From CAYQQK01 sp964420065 (GTDB lineage Bacteria > Bacillota > Dethiobacteria > DTU022), in NCBI GenBank assembly GCA_964420065.1, contig CAYQQK010000003.1, positions 1 to 64,000 on the forward strand: a stretch of 64,000 bases of DNA. The letters run 5' to 3'. Under the pieces are notes generated by a model, which was given only the letters and a program-made list of their open reading frames with translations, did no database searches and was not told the origin of the DNA. The translations under genes were made by a program, and so were the position numbers. Positions 32,380-41,206 of this stretch are shown one piece after another (positions within the stretch are counted from its first letter, which is position 1; every line of letters begins with the position of its first letter).

Positions 32380-33717
32380 TCAGGGGGACGGTGTCTCTCG
32401 ATCATTGCCGCCGGGTAATTGATCCGGACGGCCGGTCCCCAAAAGATGTTCCATAATCAATACTGTTATAACGCCGATCACAAGCCCGTTACCAAGGATT
32501 GGTCTCAAAACGACGGGGAAGGTACTGATGATATTTGAAGGAAGAAAAGAGATAACAATGCCCAACATCAATGGGAACCCCATCACCAGACCGGTTTCAA
32601 AATTAAAACCATTTTTAGAATTGAAAGCCATGGTCAATCCGACTGCCAGTTGCGAACAGATGATAAACAAAAAAATGGACCCGATGACCACGGTGGGGAT
32701 CGTACCCATAGCGGCTATTACCGGGGGCAGAAAGGAAATGATGATCAAAACTATCCCTGCCGGAATGAGAGCATTGCTGTAACTGCAACCGGTAGAAACA
32801 ATTACTCCGGGGCTCAAGGAGTAATTGACAGGGCCAATCACACCGAAGAGCCCGGAGAAAAGGTTAAGCAAACCGGTGATCGACAGCCCACGGGAAACCC
32901 TTTTTGGCAAATGATCCGGTTTTACCAGGCTGCCAACGGAATAGAATGCACCCAAATCGTTGATGGACAAGGCGAGAAAACAGACCAAGAAAGAAAGAAT
33001 TACCCCCGGATCGAAATCAAGCGAGAAAATTGTATTTTGGAAAAAAGCGGCGAAAATGACGCCGCCGGTTTCCTCCATTGGTTGCAACCTTTGCGGAAAA
33101 AGTAACTTATGGGCAATCATGCCTGCTACCAAGGACCACATAATCAAGGATGATTTCCAGAAGCCAGTGGCATGTTTGTTTGCCACGAAGATACAGAACA
33201 CAAAGGCTAGGGCGAAACAAAGGTTTGGCAAAGCCAGTTCCGGCTTGGCGGGGGCTATAATCAGGTCGCCGATCATCGGAATCAATGAAAACGCAACCAG
33301 GATGAGAACAGTCGCAACCACCGTGTCAGTAAAAAGCCTCTGGATATAGCTGAATAAACCGGTCACACCCGAAAGGAAAAGAAAAAATCCACCCACGGCA
33401 GCCGCCGTGTACACGGCGGCAGGGCTACTGGAGCGGCTGGCTATGACTCCGACCAGCAAAATGGAGGAAGGCCCGATAATAAGCGGGAGCCGGTGTCCCC
33501 AAAACAATTGGACCAAAAAGGACACTCCAGAAATGAAAAAAATCTTTTGCAGGTAGTTGACCTGATCTAGTGGGCAAGCATAATGGATGGCTGCCGCTAT
33601 ATTTCCAGTAATAAGCACAAGGGGAACGGCGACCACAAACCATGTCAATCCGACAAACATCAGTTCAGCAAAAGGGGGCATTTCATTTAGTTTGTACTTC
33701 AATTTCACCTGGTCCAT
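32380..33717 (-). CDS. NCS2-type xanthine/uracil permease family transporter
   Basis: About 445 residues with some 13 hydrophobic segments. WGHRLPLIIGPSSILLVG, the NDLGAFYSVGSL stretch in a central helix and GPVNYSLSPGVIVSTG in the second half resemble the nucleobase-ascorbate/NCS2 family. Substrate preference (purine, uracil or other) is not readable. ATG 33717 is chosen because AAGGGAG precedes it; the frame open to 33849 adds 44 residues that are not membrane-like and have no ribosome binding site. Confidence 0.78.
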   Translation of the reverse strand: MDQVKLKYKLNEMPPFAELMFVGLTWFVVAVPLVLITGNIAAAIHYACPLDQVNYLQKIFFISGVSFLVQLFWGHRLPLIIGPSSILLVGVIASRSSSPAAVYTAAAVGGFFLFLSGVTGLFSYIQRLFTDTVVATVLILVAFSLIPMIGDLIIAPAKPELALPNLCFALAFVFCIFVANKHATGFWKSSLIMWSLVAGMIAHKLLFPQRLQPMEETGGVIFAAFFQNTIFSLDFDPGVILSFLVCFLALSINDLGAFYSVGSLVKPDHLPKRVSRGLSITGLLNLFSGLFGVIGPVNYSLSPGVIVSTGCSYSNALIPAGIVLIIISFLPPVIAAMGTIPTVVIGSIFLFIICSQLAVGLTMAFNSKNGFNFETGLVMGFPLMLGIVISFLPSNIISTFPVVLRPILGNGLVIGVITVLIMEHLLGTGRPDQLPGGNDRETPSP

Positions 33718-33948
33718 ATCCGTCTCCCTTGACCATTTCTTATACGAAATTTGCTGCAAATTATCATTCGGAACGCAACTATTTTGGCGGTGATTACTCG
33801 TCGGTGAACCGCCTGACGAAAGCACCAGGGGGAAAAATATTGGCATCATGTAAGGCGGAAAAGTTCCTACCCTAACACATCTTTGGACGTTTTTCGTATC
33901 GAATGATGAACGACAGGGGCTACCGGTTATTGCAAGCCTCCAAAGACT

Positions 33949-34024
33949 TGGCGCGCCTGGGAGGATTTGAACCCCCGACCAACGGATTAGAAGTCCGCTG
34001 CTCTATCCCCTGAGCTACAGGCGC
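33949..34024 (-). tRNA. tRNA-Arg (anticodon TCT)
   Basis: On the minus strand: acceptor GCGCCTG pairs with CAGGCGC, the anticodon loop CTTCTAA gives TCT, the T-loop is GGTTCAAATCC, and CCA is encoded at the 3' end (plus-strand TGG at 33949-33951). 76 nt. Confidence 0.97.
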
Positions 34025-34456
34025 GCTTGTATGTATTCTACCCCGGCAACCGGTAAAAATCAACGGAAGCAACGCCTGTCACCCGGGAGGACGGGATTTA
34101 AAACGGCCATTTTTGAACGGCGTCCCAGTGCCGGCGGGGGGATGCGGGGTGGCGGGATGATGTGCTCTGGATCGTCTCCCGGAAGGAAGGGAAGTCCGCA
34201 CCCGGTTAAGTGGCATTTTTATTCGGCCGGTTCAGCCGGAGCCGTGACGCCCATCGCTGCAAAAACGGTCAAAAGCGGGGGCGAAAATATTCAATCCGAT
34301 CAAAATGAGAGGCCTCCTGCTGTGTCAGGACCGGGTTTGCGGGATCGTGGCGAACTGGGAGCTGGGAGCGTCTCAGAAATAGCGCGGCCCCGTATTGGTC
34401 CCCCGGTGATGCGGGCGCATGAAATAAATCTTAACAAGGTTCGGAAGGGGGGACGC
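34025..34456. other. Gene-free stretch between tRNA-Arg and the glycosyltransferase
   Basis: About 430 bp, GC-rich. Open frames here have no ribosome binding site and a composition unlike the neighbours, so I call none. I see no repeat, no clear promoter and no terminator. Confidence 0.5.
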
Positions 34457-36853
34457 CTAACGGTAAATGGACCGGTCGGAATATGGTGGAATAAAGGCTC
34501 CTTTTCTTTTGTGGGTTCCCGGAAGCGGCGGACCAACCGGCCGTTTGTTTCTTTTGTTTGTTTGTACTTGCATTTTTGCAACAGCCTTCCCATCCAGGTT
34601 GGAGTTGTGGAGATAAGGGCGGACCCGTAGTTCAAACCGGTACAGGGTTAGCAAGGCGATAAGAAAGGTAATGGTTGATCCGGTCCCCCTGTTTTTACTG
34701 ATATCGCTTTGGTTCAGGCCGTCGGCACAGGCGCCCGTATCCGCGGAATAAACCGGCTTCCCGAGGCGATTCCGTCCCAGGAACCATTGAAAAGCGGCAT
34801 ATCCCAACTCAAGGTGTTCTTCTTTGCCGTAAAGGGTATAGGCCAGCACATAAGTTTCCACCAGCGCGCCGGCAATCAGTGGCTGCCGCTCTAAAACAAC
34901 CAATTCATTATCCGGTTGATGAGACCAGCTTTCACCGGCGGTAAAATCAAAAAACCCTTCACGGTAAAAAGTGGCCGTCAAAAAATCCAGGGCGGAAAGG
35001 GCCGTCTTCAGGTATGGCTTCTTCTGGAAATGGCGGTAGGCCAGCAACAGTGCTTGTGATAATCGGGCGTACTGATAGGCGGGGTACGGCCCGGGCTCGA
35101 AACACTGCCGGCCCAGTTGCAACAAACGGGTGGTAAGAGTGTCCAAACATGCGCTTACCTTTTCCACCTGTGGGTATTTTTGCAAGTAGGACTCCAGGCC
35201 ACAGATACTGTAGGCCATGGCCCCGGGTTCAGTCAGCTGTTCCAGCAGGGGCAGGCTTAGTTCAAAAAGTGTTTTGGCGGTTTCAATCTGGCCGTTGTCC
35301 CGGCAGAGCCGGCATACCGCACCCAGACCCCACAAGCAACGGCCAAAGGTATTTTTCTTTTTTTCCGGTTGATCAAACTGGCGCCGGTAATTCATGTTCC
35401 GGGCAAACCAGCCGCTTTCCTGACGTGCATGTTTGATAAAGGAAAGATACCGATCAATCAAAGGTAGGGCTGTATCCGTATGGTAAAGGTTGTGGTATTC
35501 CGTGTAAACGACCAGGGCGCGGGCTACATCGTCGACCATGTAACCGCCGGCGCGTTCGGCGATGCCGTGATCGGTGCTGCAGATAATTCCCGTATCGTCG
35601 GAAAGCGACTGCAAAAACTCCAGGTTAATCGGGGGCAGGAAGGGGGTAAACGACAGTGCGGGTGAAAGGGAGGCCCGGGTTTCATTAACAACAGTTTCGA
35701 ACAGGCCGGCATATTCGCGGGCCACTTTACTCCAGAACATGTCTTGCCCCAGGGTGAAGGCTTCCGCGGCCATGGACAGTCTCTTTTCCTGACTCCCCAG
35801 CAGTTCCAACGCCGCTGTGGCAATGCCCTCGGGATCGTTAAAATTCACAAGTTTTCCCCGCCCCCCGTCAAGGACTTTTTGAGCATGATAATAGGGAGTG
35901 GAGATGACTGGTTTTCCCCTACCCAAAGCAATGCTGAGCACCCCGCTGGTGATCTGTTCTTTCGAAAGATATGGACAGACAACGATATCGGATGCCCCAA
36001 CATATTCCCCCAGCGTTTTATCGTCCACAAATTCATCACAGAAAAGGACATGCTCTTGCAACTCCAGTTTCCGGACCAGGCCCTTGAGCATGTTACGGTA
36101 ATCTTCCCCGTACTGCTTTTTGACCTCCGGGTGGGTGATCCCAAGGATGATATAAAGCGTGCGCGGATGGTTTTTGACGATCGAGGGCAGAGCCTCGATC
36201 GTGTTTTCAATGCCCTTGTTCGGACTGAGAAAACCAAAAGTTAAAAGGATTTCCCGGTTAGCCAGGCCGAGCCGGTTTTTGTAATACAGGGGATCCACAT
36301 AGAAGGCATCGGGGACCCCATGATAAATAAGTTTGATTTTATTGGCGGCGATATTGTAGGTGTCCTTTAACATGTCCAGAGCCAACTCGTTCATGACGAT
36401 CATGGACTGGGAGAAAGCGGCGGCTTCAATGACCGCTTTGTATTGAGTGGCGGTCGGTTCAGCCAGGACGGTATGCAAGGTAACCACCGCCGGCTTTTGC
36501 AAGTGCCCCAAAAATTCTGTAATATAGCTGCCGTCGGTTCCCCCGAACAGCCCGAATTCATGTTGCAGGGAAACCAGATCGATATCGGCGGCGTTGACAT
36601 AAGCGGCAGCCCGCCGGTAATCCTCCGGATTGGCTTGCGCGATTTGGAAAACAACCTGCGGCGGGTAGGCGTGATTGTCTGTAGCATTATTCATGGCGAT
36701 AAAAGTACAGGTATCATCTCCGAGGCACGCTTCAAGAGCCGTGCTTAAACTTGCTGTAAAAGTAGCTATACCACACCGGCGTGGAAGACAGCTGCCGACG
36801 AAAGCAACGCGCAGCCTTTTTTGGTCATGCTTGTTGCTGGAAATTCCGAACAA
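34457..36853 (-). CDS. Two-domain glycosyltransferase (GT4-like) fused to an alpha-helical glycosidase-like domain
   Basis: 798 residues. The N-terminal half (to about 390) is GT-B: LRVAFVGSCLPRRCGIATF, LQHEFGLFGG, LTFGFLSPNKGIENTIEALP, then YLSKEQITSGVLSIALGRGKPVIST as the donor-binding region. The second half has an (alpha/alpha)6-barrel feel: STDHGIAERAGGYMVDDVARALV, WFARNMNYRR, GRCLWGLGAV. This pairing is known in proteins thought to make or trim mannose-containing glycans. TTG 36853 is chosen because AAGGGAGGG precedes it by six bases; the ATG at 36910 has no such site. The last 45 residues are basic and low in structure. Confidence 0.75.
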   Translation of the reverse strand: MFGISSNKHDQKRLRVAFVGSCLPRRCGIATFTASLSTALEACLGDDTCTFIAMNNATDNHAYPPQVVFQIAQANPEDYRRAAAYVNAADIDLVSLQHEFGLFGGTDGSYITEFLGHLQKPAVVTLHTVLAEPTATQYKAVIEAAAFSQSMIVMNELALDMLKDTYNIAANKIKLIYHGVPDAFYVDPLYYKNRLGLANREILLTFGFLSPNKGIENTIEALPSIVKNHPRTLYIILGITHPEVKKQYGEDYRNMLKGLVRKLELQEHVLFCDEFVDDKTLGEYVGASDIVVCPYLSKEQITSGVLSIALGRGKPVISTPYYHAQKVLDGGRGKLVNFNDPEGIATAALELLGSQEKRLSMAAEAFTLGQDMFWSKVAREYAGLFETVVNETRASLSPALSFTPFLPPINLEFLQSLSDDTGIICSTDHGIAERAGGYMVDDVARALVVYTEYHNLYHTDTALPLIDRYLSFIKHARQESGWFARNMNYRRQFDQPEKKKNTFGRCLWGLGAVCRLCRDNGQIETAKTLFELSLPLLEQLTEPGAMAYSICGLESYLQKYPQVEKVSACLDTLTTRLLQLGRQCFEPGPYPAYQYARLSQALLLAYRHFQKKPYLKTALSALDFLTATFYREGFFDFTAGESWSHQPDNELVVLERQPLIAGALVETYVLAYTLYGKEEHLELGYAAFQWFLGRNRLGKPVYSADTGACADGLNQSDISKNRGTGSTITFLIALLTLYRFELRVRPYLHNSNLDGKAVAKMQVQTNKRNKRPVGPPLPGTHKRKGAFIPPYSDRSIYR

Positions 36854-37515
36854 GAAAAACCCTCCCTTGAAAATAATCAAATACATATCGATGCTTGTCC
36901 CCAAATGCAACCAAAACAGGGTCTTTATCGCTGTTAAAATCTAAAATGCTTTGTCTCAAGACATGACTGACAGGTTTTGTCCGAAAAACAGGTCACCCGA
37001 CTGGGGCCGGTAAAATAGTGTCACCTATTTATCCGGCTGTCTCCATCGCCGAAAACAGTATTTACCGATCTGTTCACTGTGATTCAGTTTCAAGGTGCAG
37101 AACTTGAAAATGTGGCATCAGAAATTCGTCCCGGGGGCTTTCCCGCCATAGCGGCATCGTGCCCCGGGGGCAATCAAGTAAAATTATGGGCTCTTTGTTC
37201 CTGCGTATGTAGAACTTTACGAAAATAGCGCACCATAAGTAATGCACCATGGTGTTGCCACCGGTTGCACCTGTTGTCTGAAGAAAAATCCTTTATAACT
37301 CCAATTCCGGCAACTTCAGTTATTGTAACCTAAAAAGGCTAAAAAATCAATAATCAAAACGGGGGTGTGTTGCCGGTGAAGGAATCCTGTATCGATTGAA
37401 AGAACATGAAAGAACATGAAGGAACATGATTGTTGGCAATACACACTTCATAACAAACTTTCTCCACTAGACTGCTGAAGGGTGTAAACACAAACGAAAG
37501 GATAGGAGGCAGATC
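36854..37515. other. Long intergenic region between divergent genes
   Basis: About 660 bp. It separates the minus-strand glycosyltransferase from the plus-strand DUF1847 gene, so both promoters should lie here, though none is convincing. A GC-rich imperfect hairpin (CCCGGGGGC with GCCCCGGGG, about 37127-37169) and a three-fold 10-bp tandem repeat at 37398 are the only structures I see. No credible ORF. Confidence 0.5.
37398..37427 (+). repeat. Three tandem 10-bp units
   Basis: GAAAGAACAT, GAAAGAACAT, GAAGGAACAT in direct succession, one helical turn each, about 90 bp before the DUF1847 gene. The regular spacing on one face of the helix would suit a regulator that binds cooperatively; no regulator is known. 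Confidence 0.6.
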
Positions 37516-38196
37516 ATGGAGTCTACTGCTATTCCCTCTTGCGCCAAATGTGCGATCCCAAATGAAGATAGAGCGTGCCGCTTGCAAGGCGGCAGGGGTC
37601 CGTTATTTTGTCCAACGAAGCAGATGGAAACAGTTGTTGAAGAAGCCAGGAATAAATATCTTGAACCGGCTGTGCTTGAATTTGCACGGCAGGCTTCGTT
37701 GCAGGAAGCGGAATGTTACATCAATCGGGACGCGGATCCGCCGGTCCGCCACCCGATCAAGCCTCGTCTGCAGGAAATATGCGAATTTGCCCACCGCATG
37801 CACTATCATCGGTTAGGCTTGGCGTTTTGCGGCGGCCTGAAAAAAGAGGCGTTCCTGTTGGATACCATTCTTGAAAAAAACGGATTTGAAATCGTTTCGG
37901 TTGTTTGCAAGGCCGGTTGCACGCCGAAAGAAATGCTCGGCATTACCGATTCGGAAAAAGTACGGATTGGCCGTTTTGAATCCATGTGCAATCCCATTGC
38001 CCAGGCTGAAATATTGAATGCATCCAGGACAGATTTCAACATTTTGCTGGGCTTATGCGTGGGGCATGATTCCCTGTTCTTTAAGTACGCTCATGCTCCA
38101 ACTACGGTTTTTGCGGTCAAGGACCGGGTCCTGGGGCACAATCCCCTGGCCTTGATCTATACATCCGGTTCTTATTACGAACGATTTTTGCGTTGA
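37516..38196 (+). CDS. DUF1847 cysteine-rich putative metal-binding protein
   Basis: 226 residues. The N-terminal cysteines (SCAKCAIPNEDRACRLQ, then FCP) are typical of DUF1847, as are GLAFCGGLKKEAFLLDTILEKNGFEIVSVVCKAGC and LLGLCVGHDSLFFKYAHAPTTVFAVKDRVLGHNP. Members are found in anaerobes and are thought to bind metal; no reaction is established. GGAGGC lies seven bases before the ATG. Confidence 0.8.
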   Translation: MESTAIPSCAKCAIPNEDRACRLQGGRGPLFCPTKQMETVVEEARNKYLEPAVLEFARQASLQEAECYINRDADPPVRHPIKPRLQEICEFAHRMHYHRLGLAFCGGLKKEAFLLDTILEKNGFEIVSVVCKAGCTPKEMLGITDSEKVRIGRFESMCNPIAQAEILNASRTDFNILLGLCVGHDSLFFKYAHAPTTVFAVKDRVLGHNPLALIYTSGSYYERFLR

Positions 38197-38308
38197 CCGC
38201 AATCCCGGTATCATGATCGCGTCCCGGCAGTTTTCATGTGGAAAGGTTTGAACGGATGGAGCCGGCCGGTTGGGGGGCTGTCAGATTCGGTCCCTTTTTC
38301 CCATCTAC

Positions 38309-38340
38309 GGGGGCAGACCCGTGCTTGCGGGCCTGTCCCC
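38309..38340 (+). terminator. Hairpin after the DUF1847 gene
   Basis: GGGGCAG and CCCG on the left pair with CGGG and CCTGTCCCC on the right with single bulges. A weak T-rich TTGCTTGTC follows. It may terminate transcription or stabilise the 3' end. Confidence 0.35.
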
Positions 38341-38487
38341 TTGCTTGTCAAGTGGTCTTTTTGCCTCAATCTGGGGCAAAAGGAGGGATTAAAGCAGTAC
38401 CTATGGAATTTACCCATTGAATCGATAATACCCGGCAATTATCATTGTCTATGACTTTCGACAAAATATGACTGGAGGCGAGAATGA

Positions 38488-39894
38488 ATGAGGCTACGAG
38501 TCGAAAGAGATTATTTGGGTGAACTGAGTATTCCCGATAAGTCACTTTACGGGATTCAGACCTTCCGGGCGGTACAAAACTTTCCTGTTACCGGTCTGAA
38601 ACTGGACCGGGATCTGATCATGGCTCTGGGAATTGTCAAAGGGGCAGCGGCACAGGCCAACTTAATACAGGGTAGCCTCGACCCAAAAATCGCCGAGGCG
38701 GTAATTGAGGCTGCGGCGGAAATAGCGGGCGGGAAGCTGCTGGAACATTTTCCGGTAGACCCGATCCAGGGCGGAGCGGGGACATCGATGAATATGAATA
38801 TCAACGAAGTCATTGCCAACCGGGCCATCGAAATTCTAGGCGGGAAACGGGGTTATTATCACCTTGTATCTCCAAACAGCCATGTCAATATGTCGCAATC
38901 AACCAATGACGTCATCCCCACCGCTGCCCGCATTGCCGCATTGAAAAAAACGGGGATGCTTCTGGAGACAGTTGATCATACCATCGCCGTGCTGCAACAA
39001 AAAGAAAGGGAATTTGATGATTGTGTCAAAATTGGGCGAACCCACCTCCAGGACGCGGTCCCGATCCGGCTCGGGCAGGAGTTCGGTGCCTATGCCGCGG
39101 CTGTTACGAGAGCGCGGGAAAATATTGTTACGGCTTGTAGCGGTCTCGAAGAGATCAACATCGGTGCGACGGCTGTGGGAACCGGGTTGAACGCCGATCC
39201 GGGCTATGTCCGGACCACGGTGAGAATATTGCGCGAATTGTCCGGTTTAAACTTGAGGCTGGCCGGAAACCTGGTTGATGCGACCCAGAACGAGGACACT
39301 TATGTTGTTGTGTCGGCCTCGTTAAAGCAACTGGCCGTGGTCTTGAGCAAGATGGCCAACGATCTCCGGCTCATGGCTTCAGGGCCACGCTGTGGTTTGC
39401 ATGAAATTTATCTGCCCGAGGTCCAGCCCGGTTCATCGATCATGCCGGGCAAAGTCAACCCGGTTTTGCCGGAAACCGTGAACCAGGTTGCCTTCCAGGT
39501 TATCGGCAACGATGCTACGATCTGCATGGCCGCTGAAGCGGGACAATTCGAACTCAACGTCATGGTTCCGGTGATCTATTTCAACCTGTTTCAGTCATAC
39601 GAAATTATGACCAACGTTCTTCGTCCTTTCATCGATCACTGTCTGAACGGGATTAAGCCCAACCGGGAGCGTTGCCGGGATTATGCCGAAAAAAACGCCG
39701 GAGTGGCGACGGCACTGAACCCCTATATCGGGTATGAAAAAGCCTGCCGGGTTGCCCGTGAAGCGATGGAAACGGGCCGGACGGTGCGGGAGATAGCCAT
39801 GGCTGACAATCTATTTCACCCCAAAAAATTGGACCAAATTTTAGATCCCGTGAAGATGACCATGCCCGGCATAGCCGGCAGGGAACCTCAATAA
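38488..39894 (+). CDS. aspA: Aspartate ammonia-lyase (aspartase)
   Basis: 468 residues of the fumarase/aspartase superfamily, converting aspartate to fumarate and ammonia. The signature GSSIMPGKVNP (about 315-325) carries the catalytic serine loop. GGAGTSMNMNINEVIANRA and PNSHVNMSQSTNDVIPT are the other two conserved regions. The substrate stretch GRTHLQDAVPIRLGQEF fits aspartase better than fumarase, but this rests on overall pattern. ATG 38488 follows TGGAGGCG; ATG 38484 is out of frame. In an anaerobe it could feed fumarate respiration or nitrogen supply. Confidence 0.9.
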   Translation: MRLRVERDYLGELSIPDKSLYGIQTFRAVQNFPVTGLKLDRDLIMALGIVKGAAAQANLIQGSLDPKIAEAVIEAAAEIAGGKLLEHFPVDPIQGGAGTSMNMNINEVIANRAIEILGGKRGYYHLVSPNSHVNMSQSTNDVIPTAARIAALKKTGMLLETVDHTIAVLQQKEREFDDCVKIGRTHLQDAVPIRLGQEFGAYAAAVTRARENIVTACSGLEEINIGATAVGTGLNADPGYVRTTVRILRELSGLNLRLAGNLVDATQNEDTYVVVSASLKQLAVVLSKMANDLRLMASGPRCGLHEIYLPEVQPGSSIMPGKVNPVLPETVNQVAFQVIGNDATICMAAEAGQFELNVMVPVIYFNLFQSYEIMTNVLRPFIDHCLNGIKPNRERCRDYAEKNAGVATALNPYIGYEKACRVAREAMETGRTVREIAMADNLFHPKKLDQILDPVKMTMPGIAGREPQ

Positions 39895-39986
39895 TGAAAC
39901 GGTACTTAATAATGCTTGAATTTTGACGAAAGAAACCGTAGAGGAAGGGATGGCGCCTGTAACCGTGGCAATACGAGGTGACCTGA

Positions 39987-41195
39987 ATGCGAAAACTACC
40001 TTTATGGGCCTTGCGACCCGGCATGGAAGTAGCCCGGCGGGTCTACGACGGCAACGGTTTTTTGCTTTTGAACACCGGGGTTAAACTAAGACGGGCCTAT
40101 ATCGAGGGGCTGAAGGCTCACTGTATTCCCGCAATCTATATTGTTGATGATCTTATTCCAGACGTCCAAATTGTAGACGTGATCCTTGATAAAACTCGAC
40201 GGCGGGCCACCAGCCTGGTCCGCAAAATTATTTGTCAAGCACAACAATCGCCACAAAAAAACAAAAAGGAACAGGTATTTCTTCCCCGGAGAGAATTGGA
40301 AACCGTTCTGGAGGAAATTATTTCCCAACTGCTCCACAACCGTCACCTGGCGATCAATATGACGGATATTCGCAGTGCGGATAGCTATACTTTTTCCCAC
40401 TCGGTGAACGTAGCCGTCCTGGCAATAGTGACTGCAGCCGCCATGGGGTTGTCCCTTTCCGAGCTGCACCGGATCGGGCTGGGTGCGTTGCTGCACGATC
40501 TCGGGAAAACAAAAATTCCGCCTGCCATTCTGAACAAACGGACCCCGCTCCGGAGTGAAGAGATGGAACGGATTAAACAACACCCGGCCGATGGTTACCG
40601 GATGTTGCAAACACAAAACTTTGGTTCCGCCGCCGCTTTGGTGGTTTATCAGCACCATGAACGCATTGATGGCAGCGGTTACCCCGACGGTATCACCGGA
40701 ACAGAGATCGAACTTTTCTCCAAGATCGTCGCTGTAGTCGATGTTTATGACGCCCTGGTTTCCGATCGCCCGTATCGCCCGGCTTTTCCGCCACACCAGG
40801 CGATGGAGATTATCCAGGCCGGTAACGGCAGTTTTGATCGGGGTATTGTTGATAGGTTTCGCTATCATGTTCCGGCTTTCCCCGTGGGGACGATCGTGGC
40901 ATTAAGTGACGGTTTTATCGGTGTGGTCGTTCAAAACACGGTTGGTTTTCCAACCAGTCCCCGGGTGCGAATCTTTTGCCGGCTTGAAACTTTTGAACCG
41001 GTAGTTCCTTTTGAAATAAATTTAGCCGACTCCCTTTCGGTGGTTGTAATCAAAGTCCTCGATGACCGGGAACTGCCTGATCCGTTGCCGATCCACGAAT
41101 CCTGTCATGCAGCCAAACACAAGGGAAGTGCAAACATTCCGGCGCTGCACGGTGGAATCAGCAAGGCAAACCGTAGGGAAAAACCAACGGCCTAG
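39987..41195 (+). CDS. HD-GYP domain c-di-GMP phosphodiesterase
   Basis: 402 residues. An N-terminal domain (LRPGMEVARRVYDGNGFLLLN) resembles the DUF3391-type lead of many HD-GYP proteins. The HD-GYP domain follows, with His170-Asp171 (LLHDLGKTKIP), HHERIDGSGYP with GYP at 231-233, and DVYDALVSDRPYRP. It hydrolyses c-di-GMP to pGpG or GMP; all metal ligands appear present. A C-terminal extension of about 120 residues has no known fold. It precedes fapA by 11 bp and lies in a window with two c-di-GMP riboswitches, so it may feed back on flagellar expression. Confidence 0.9.
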   Translation: MRKLPLWALRPGMEVARRVYDGNGFLLLNTGVKLRRAYIEGLKAHCIPAIYIVDDLIPDVQIVDVILDKTRRRATSLVRKIICQAQQSPQKNKKEQVFLPRRELETVLEEIISQLLHNRHLAINMTDIRSADSYTFSHSVNVAVLAIVTAAAMGLSLSELHRIGLGALLHDLGKTKIPPAILNKRTPLRSEEMERIKQHPADGYRMLQTQNFGSAAALVVYQHHERIDGSGYPDGITGTEIELFSKIVAVVDVYDALVSDRPYRPAFPPHQAMEIIQAGNGSFDRGIVDRFRYHVPAFPVGTIVALSDGFIGVVVQNTVGFPTSPRVRIFCRLETFEPVVPFEINLADSLSVVVIKVLDDRELPDPLPIHESCHAAKHKGSANIPALHGGISKANRREKPTA

Positions 41196-41206
41196 GGGGT
41201 AGCATC

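Noticed and set aside
33949..34024. tRNA-Arg as an integration site of an element
   Set aside because: No direct repeat of the tRNA 3' end and no integrase in the window; the only flanking duplication is that of the MFS gene.
34031..34630. 199-codon plus-strand frame opposite the glycosyltransferase 3' end
   Set aside because: No ribosome binding site, low-complexity basic composition, and its second half is antisense to a convincing gene.
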